Below are positions 60,740-64,000 of a DNA stretch of 64,000 nucleotides, piece after piece. The notes under the pieces are model-generated. The model was not told where the DNA came from, searched no databases, and was given only the letters and a program-made list of their open reading frames with translations. Positions within the stretch are counted from its first letter, which is position 1; every line of letters starts with the position of its first letter. Source of the DNA: Prochlorococcus sp. AG-436-K22 (GTDB lineage Bacteria > Cyanobacteriota > Cyanobacteriia > PCC-6307 > Cyanobiaceae); contig QCPK01000004.1 in NCBI GenBank assembly GCA_003212555.1, positions 1-64,000 of the forward strand, read 5' to 3'. The position numbers and the translations under genes are program-made.

Positions 60740-61648
60740 TTAGATAGATTTACTTATCTTTGAATTCTCTACATTGTGTGCATCTGCATAAATCTCAGCA
60801 GCATTATTCGGACTTTCTTGTAGACGAATTTTGTGTAGATTTGCACCTACCCGCTTGATTGGCTCCTCTAAAGTATCAGCTATATGAAGAGCAATGTTTT
60901 CTGCTGTAGGTACACACTTGGTAAAATGTTCTATGTCTTTATTGAGAAAAGTGTGATCAAAAGGTTCGATTATTTTTTCATCCACTAATTGTTGAAGAGC
61001 ACTAAGATCGCAAATCATCCCAGTCCGCGAATTAATTGTTCCTCTTACAGTGATATCAACAAGGTAGTTATGTCCATGACCATGCGGTCTAGCGCATTTT
61101 CCATAGATTATTTCATTTTCTTTTTGAGAGAGTTCTTCTCTGGCTAGGCGATGCGCTGCTGCAAAGTGGCTTCTAATGGTTAAGTAAGCTTCCATATCTT
61201 TACCAAGATAGTCTGTCCATAGATTGGTTTGTTCATATAGCCTAAGAGACTTGAGTGGTAAAAAAGGTTTTAGTCTTGTCCATATTACTCGAGTTAAAGC
61301 TTCAGTTGTTGGTAAGCAACCTTCTGACTTTGTTATATCAAACTCAGGCCAGGTTTCATTGAGGTAGCGAAAGTCAAGTTGACTCGTTACTTCTTTTTTG
61401 ATCGCATGCTTGACCTCAGAAAGATTTAAGACCATTCCATCTTCATCAAGCGTTCCATCCATGGAAACAATTAACTCGTAGTTGTGACCATGACCTGGAG
61501 CTATTGCACATGGTCCAAACCATTTTGAATTATCATCAGTTGATAATTCAGGCAGCCAATATCTATGACTAGCACTGAATACAGCTCGACGGGTAATTAC
61601 GCAACGTCGACCTTTTCCATGTTTGCTTTGAGATGTGACTTCACTCAT
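60740..61648 (-). CDS. 6-pyruvoyl-tetrahydropterin synthase/QueD family, two fused domains
   Basis: FSASHRYWLPEL..CAIAPGHGHNYELIV and HFAAAHRLAREEL..CARPHGHGHNYLVDI. Confidence 0.9.
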   Translation of the reverse strand: MSEVTSQSKHGKGRRCVITRRAVFSASHRYWLPELSTDDNSKWFGPCAIAPGHGHNYELIVSMDGTLDEDGMVLNLSEVKHAIKKEVTSQLDFRYLNETWPEFDITKSEGCLPTTEALTRVIWTRLKPFLPLKSLRLYEQTNLWTDYLGKDMEAYLTIRSHFAAAHRLAREELSQKENEIIYGKCARPHGHGHNYLVDITVRGTINSRTGMICDLSALQQLVDEKIIEPFDHTFLNKDIEHFTKCVPTAENIALHIADTLEEPIKRVGANLHKIRLQESPNNAAEIYADAHNVENSKISKSI

Positions 61649-61686
61649 TAGGTTTTCACCTCAATAAAGACATCTTAATTATTTCT

Positions 61687-62271
61687 TTGCCCATCTGTTT
61701 AATGAAGGATCACATAAACACTAATGAAATAAGTAAAACATTAAGTGGACGTATCATTTTTCTTGTTGGCATGATGGGTTCTGGCAAGTCCAAGACAGGA
61801 CCTCATCTTTCTAAATCACTTGGATATAGATTTGTTGATCAGGATGATGTAATTGAGAAAGTTGCAAAATTATCTATTGCAGAGATTTTTGAAGAAGAAG
61901 GAGAAAGTAGCTTCCGCGAGATAGAAACTCAAGTTTTGAAGGAAATTGGTCAAAGACATTCACTTGTAGTGGCCACTGGAGGTGGTGTTGTAACTTGTAT
62001 TGAAAATTGGGGCATTTTGCATCAAGGAATAGTGATATGGATTAACCCTATTAGAGAACGCTTAATTGAAAGACTAAAAGCGGATTCGGGTAGGCGGCCT
62101 TTATTAGCAGAGGAGAATTGGCTTGCATCATTAGATAAATTAATGAAAGATCGCTATCGTTATTATTCTGAATCAGATCTAAATATTTCTGTTGATCAGG
62201 AAACTCCAGAGGAAGTAGCGCAATTAATTTTGCAAGCATTAAAAGCAAAACTTAAGAATTGTCAGGGCTAA
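61687..62271 (+). CDS. aroK: Shikimate kinase
   Basis: IFLVGMMGSGKSKTGPHLSKSLGYRFVDQDDVIEK, FREIETQVL, VVATGGGVV, GRRPLL. Confidence 0.96.
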   Translation: MPICLMKDHINTNEISKTLSGRIIFLVGMMGSGKSKTGPHLSKSLGYRFVDQDDVIEKVAKLSIAEIFEEEGESSFREIETQVLKEIGQRHSLVVATGGGVVTCIENWGILHQGIVIWINPIRERLIERLKADSGRRPLLAEENWLASLDKLMKDRYRYYSESDLNISVDQETPEEVAQLILQALKAKLKNCQG

Positions 62272-62515
62272 GACGAATTGCGAACCATGTCACTTTAAAC
62301 CCAGGCTTTATTTCGAGATCACACGAAGTTTCAAGTAATCTTTTTGCAGCGGATCTTGTAGAAACTTGATTTTGTAAATCTTCAGGTAGCTTCTTCATTG
62401 TTTTGAGCCATTGTTCTATCCATTGAATAGTTTCCTCAGCAGTAAGGAATTGTTCGTTTTTGCATGGTTCCATTACCAAGTAATTTTCGCAATCTCTAAT
62501 TATTGGATTAGACAT
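62252..62515 (-). CDS. Conserved hypothetical protein
   Basis: Compact 87-aa ORF convergent with aroK; no family recognised. Confidence 0.6.
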   Translation of the reverse strand: MSNPIIRDCENYLVMEPCKNEQFLTAEETIQWIEQWLKTMKKLPEDLQNQVSTRSAAKRLLETSCDLEIKPGFKVTWFAIRLSPDNS

Positions 62516-62542
62516 AGGTTTAGGGATTTATATCTATGCAGG

Positions 62543-63253
62543 TTATCTTTCAAGCAGCAATTGCTCGAGATTATTTCTCCAATTAAACAATGGCTCTAAC
62601 AGTGGATTGTCTTTATATCCAGGACACCCTTTCCCAAAAAGATTTTCCCCTGAGGAAGCAGGAAAAGAGAGTAGTGATAATTGAGATGCCACGGCTATAT
62701 CGGCAATACTTAACGAATTTCCAATTAGCCACTTCTTAGTCCTGACTAAATTGGATATTTTTTCCAGACTATTAAGTAAGTTATTACTTTTTTCATTATT
62801 AATTGTTTGAGTTAAGCCATTCATGAATTCCAATGGGAGATTACTTATTAAGCTTTTAAAAGATTCTGGGAAATCTTCAGGTAAAAGAGCTTCCCTTAGA
62901 GATGAATCAATTGCAGATGCCTTAATAAGTTCAATGCGAATATCTTTAGCCAAGGTTGTATCTGCCCAATCTTCGATAATGTGGGCATTTGTAGATTCAT
63001 GGGGTTCGCTAGGAATGAGCTGAGGCTCTTTTGTAATATTTTCCAGATACTCAATAATTGCACTGGAATCTGCAACGACATTTTCCCCATCCTTCAACAA
63101 AGGTACTTTCCGTTGTCCTGAAAGCTTGAAAATATTGACTTGTCCAATGCCAGGAGTAATTTCAATAGTTCTGTAACTCATTTTTTTTGCCTGAAGGGCC
63201 ATGCGGACTTTTAGGCAAAAAGTAGAATGCTGAAATTGGTAGAGTTCCAACAT
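62543..63253 (-). CDS. Glutathione S-transferase family protein
   Basis: LELYQFQHSTFCLKVRMALQAKKMSY, RKVPLLKDGENVVADSSAIIEYLE, GNSLSIADIAVASQL. Confidence 0.92.
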   Translation of the reverse strand: MLELYQFQHSTFCLKVRMALQAKKMSYRTIEITPGIGQVNIFKLSGQRKVPLLKDGENVVADSSAIIEYLENITKEPQLIPSEPHESTNAHIIEDWADTTLAKDIRIELIKASAIDSSLREALLPEDFPESFKSLISNLPLEFMNGLTQTINNEKSNNLLNSLEKISNLVRTKKWLIGNSLSIADIAVASQLSLLSFPASSGENLFGKGCPGYKDNPLLEPLFNWRNNLEQLLLER

Positions 63254-63312
63254 AAAGCTTTTAATTCAAAATAGATCAGAATAGCTATTAAGGATATTGA
63301 ATTACAAGAACA

Positions 63313-63519
63313 ATGGGTGAGTTTTTTTCTAATGTTTCTAGATATCCTAAATATCTAATAACAATCATCCTTGGAGTATTTGCTGCTTCTCTGGAACCAT
63401 TAATTCGACGAAGCAAAAATCCTGTGACAGCTATATCGTTGATAGGAGCTTTGATTAGTGGCCTTTTGACTTTGGTTTTTATTGTTCGTGGAATGGTTTT
63501 CCCATCATCTTTGCTTTAG
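63313..63519 (+). CDS. DUF751/Ycf33 family protein
   Basis: [35 protein letters not shown]. Confidence 0.85.
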   Translation: MGEFFSNVSRYPKYLITIILGVFAASLEPLIRRSKNPVTAISLIGALISGLLTLVFIVRGMVFPSSLL

Positions 63520-63521
63520 TT

Positions 63522-63914
63522 ATGGCTCAAAGTAGACGTATTGAAAAAGTTGCTGCACTGATTCGAAAGGAAATGAGTCATCTTTTATTAACTGGACTTA
63601 GGACTAACCTTATTCAGTCGACAATGATTACTATTACTGACGTTGAGGTTTCAGGTGATCTACAACACTGCAAAATTTTTGTAAGTATTTTTGGCGATTC
63701 AAATCACAAGAATACAGTTTTTTCGGAATTAGAAGCTTCTCAAGTTTTTCTTAAAGGTGAATTAGGTAGAAGATTGCAGATGCGCAGAGCTCCAGAAGTT
63801 GTTTTCAAGCTAGATAGAGGTATGGAAAAAGGTACTCCTGTACTTGATCTTTTAGGCCAATTAGAAGATGAGAGAAAAGCAAAAAATTTGGATTTGACTG
63901 AAAATCAAGATTAA
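63522..63914 (+). CDS. rbfA: 30S ribosome-binding factor A
   Basis: [60 protein letters not shown]. Confidence 0.95.
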   Translation: MAQSRRIEKVAALIRKEMSHLLLTGLRTNLIQSTMITITDVEVSGDLQHCKIFVSIFGDSNHKNTVFSELEASQVFLKGELGRRLQMRRAPEVVFKLDRGMEKGTPVLDLLGQLEDERKAKNLDLTENQD

Positions 63915-63916
63915 TT

Positions 63917-64000
63917 GTGAACGCAGAACAACAGATTGAACTTAGGAGAAAAGTTGCTGAGCTTTTAGTGGTTAGGGCTAGTGGACATGCATTGGATTCA
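63917..64000 (+). CDS. Start of a CDS truncated by the window edge, possibly a GH3 family glycosidase
   Basis: GTG start 2 nt after rbfA stop: VNAEQQIELRRKVAELLVVRASGHALDS; 28 codons open to the edge. Confidence 0.4.
   Translation, partial: MNAEQQIELRRKVAELLVVRASGHALDS

Noticed and set aside
1-64000. CRISPR arrays, toxin-antitoxin or other defence islands, transposons
   Set aside because: No spaced direct-repeat arrays, transposases, integrases or recognisable defence genes seen; the RHH gene at 40621 has no adjacent toxin.

Overview
The window looks like core chromosome of an AT-rich marine picocyanobacterium, most likely a low-light-type Prochlorococcus. Support: a circularly permuted two-piece tmRNA with the tag ANKIVSFSRQTAPVAA, the psbX-ycf66-hli neighbourhood, the sufBCDS cluster and two HLIP genes. 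Strain was not determined. Gene density is high. Most ORFs belong to recognisable housekeeping or cyanobacterial families: SMC, AccC, SufBCDS, phosphoglucomutase, RarA, CysH, NDH-2, KtrAB-type K+ uptake, AnmK, ABC-F, HtrA, XseAB, TolC, NadB, VKOR-Trx, RimO, AroK, RbfA. I saw no CRISPR array, IS element, prophage or recognisable defence island, and no convincing new multi-gene system. The observations most worth a second look are: the permuted tmRNA; a tRNA-Leu with an apparent AAG (A34) anticodon; a short LigD 3'-phosphoesterase-like protein with an altered motif; a leader-like Nif11-type mini-protein ending in RGGL; palindromes between a ribbon-helix-helix gene and its divergent neighbour; unannotated small membrane ORFs; an in-frame (CAATTG)n microsatellite in a transporter; and several structured intergenic regions. 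Family assignments come from reading the translations. No database search was run.
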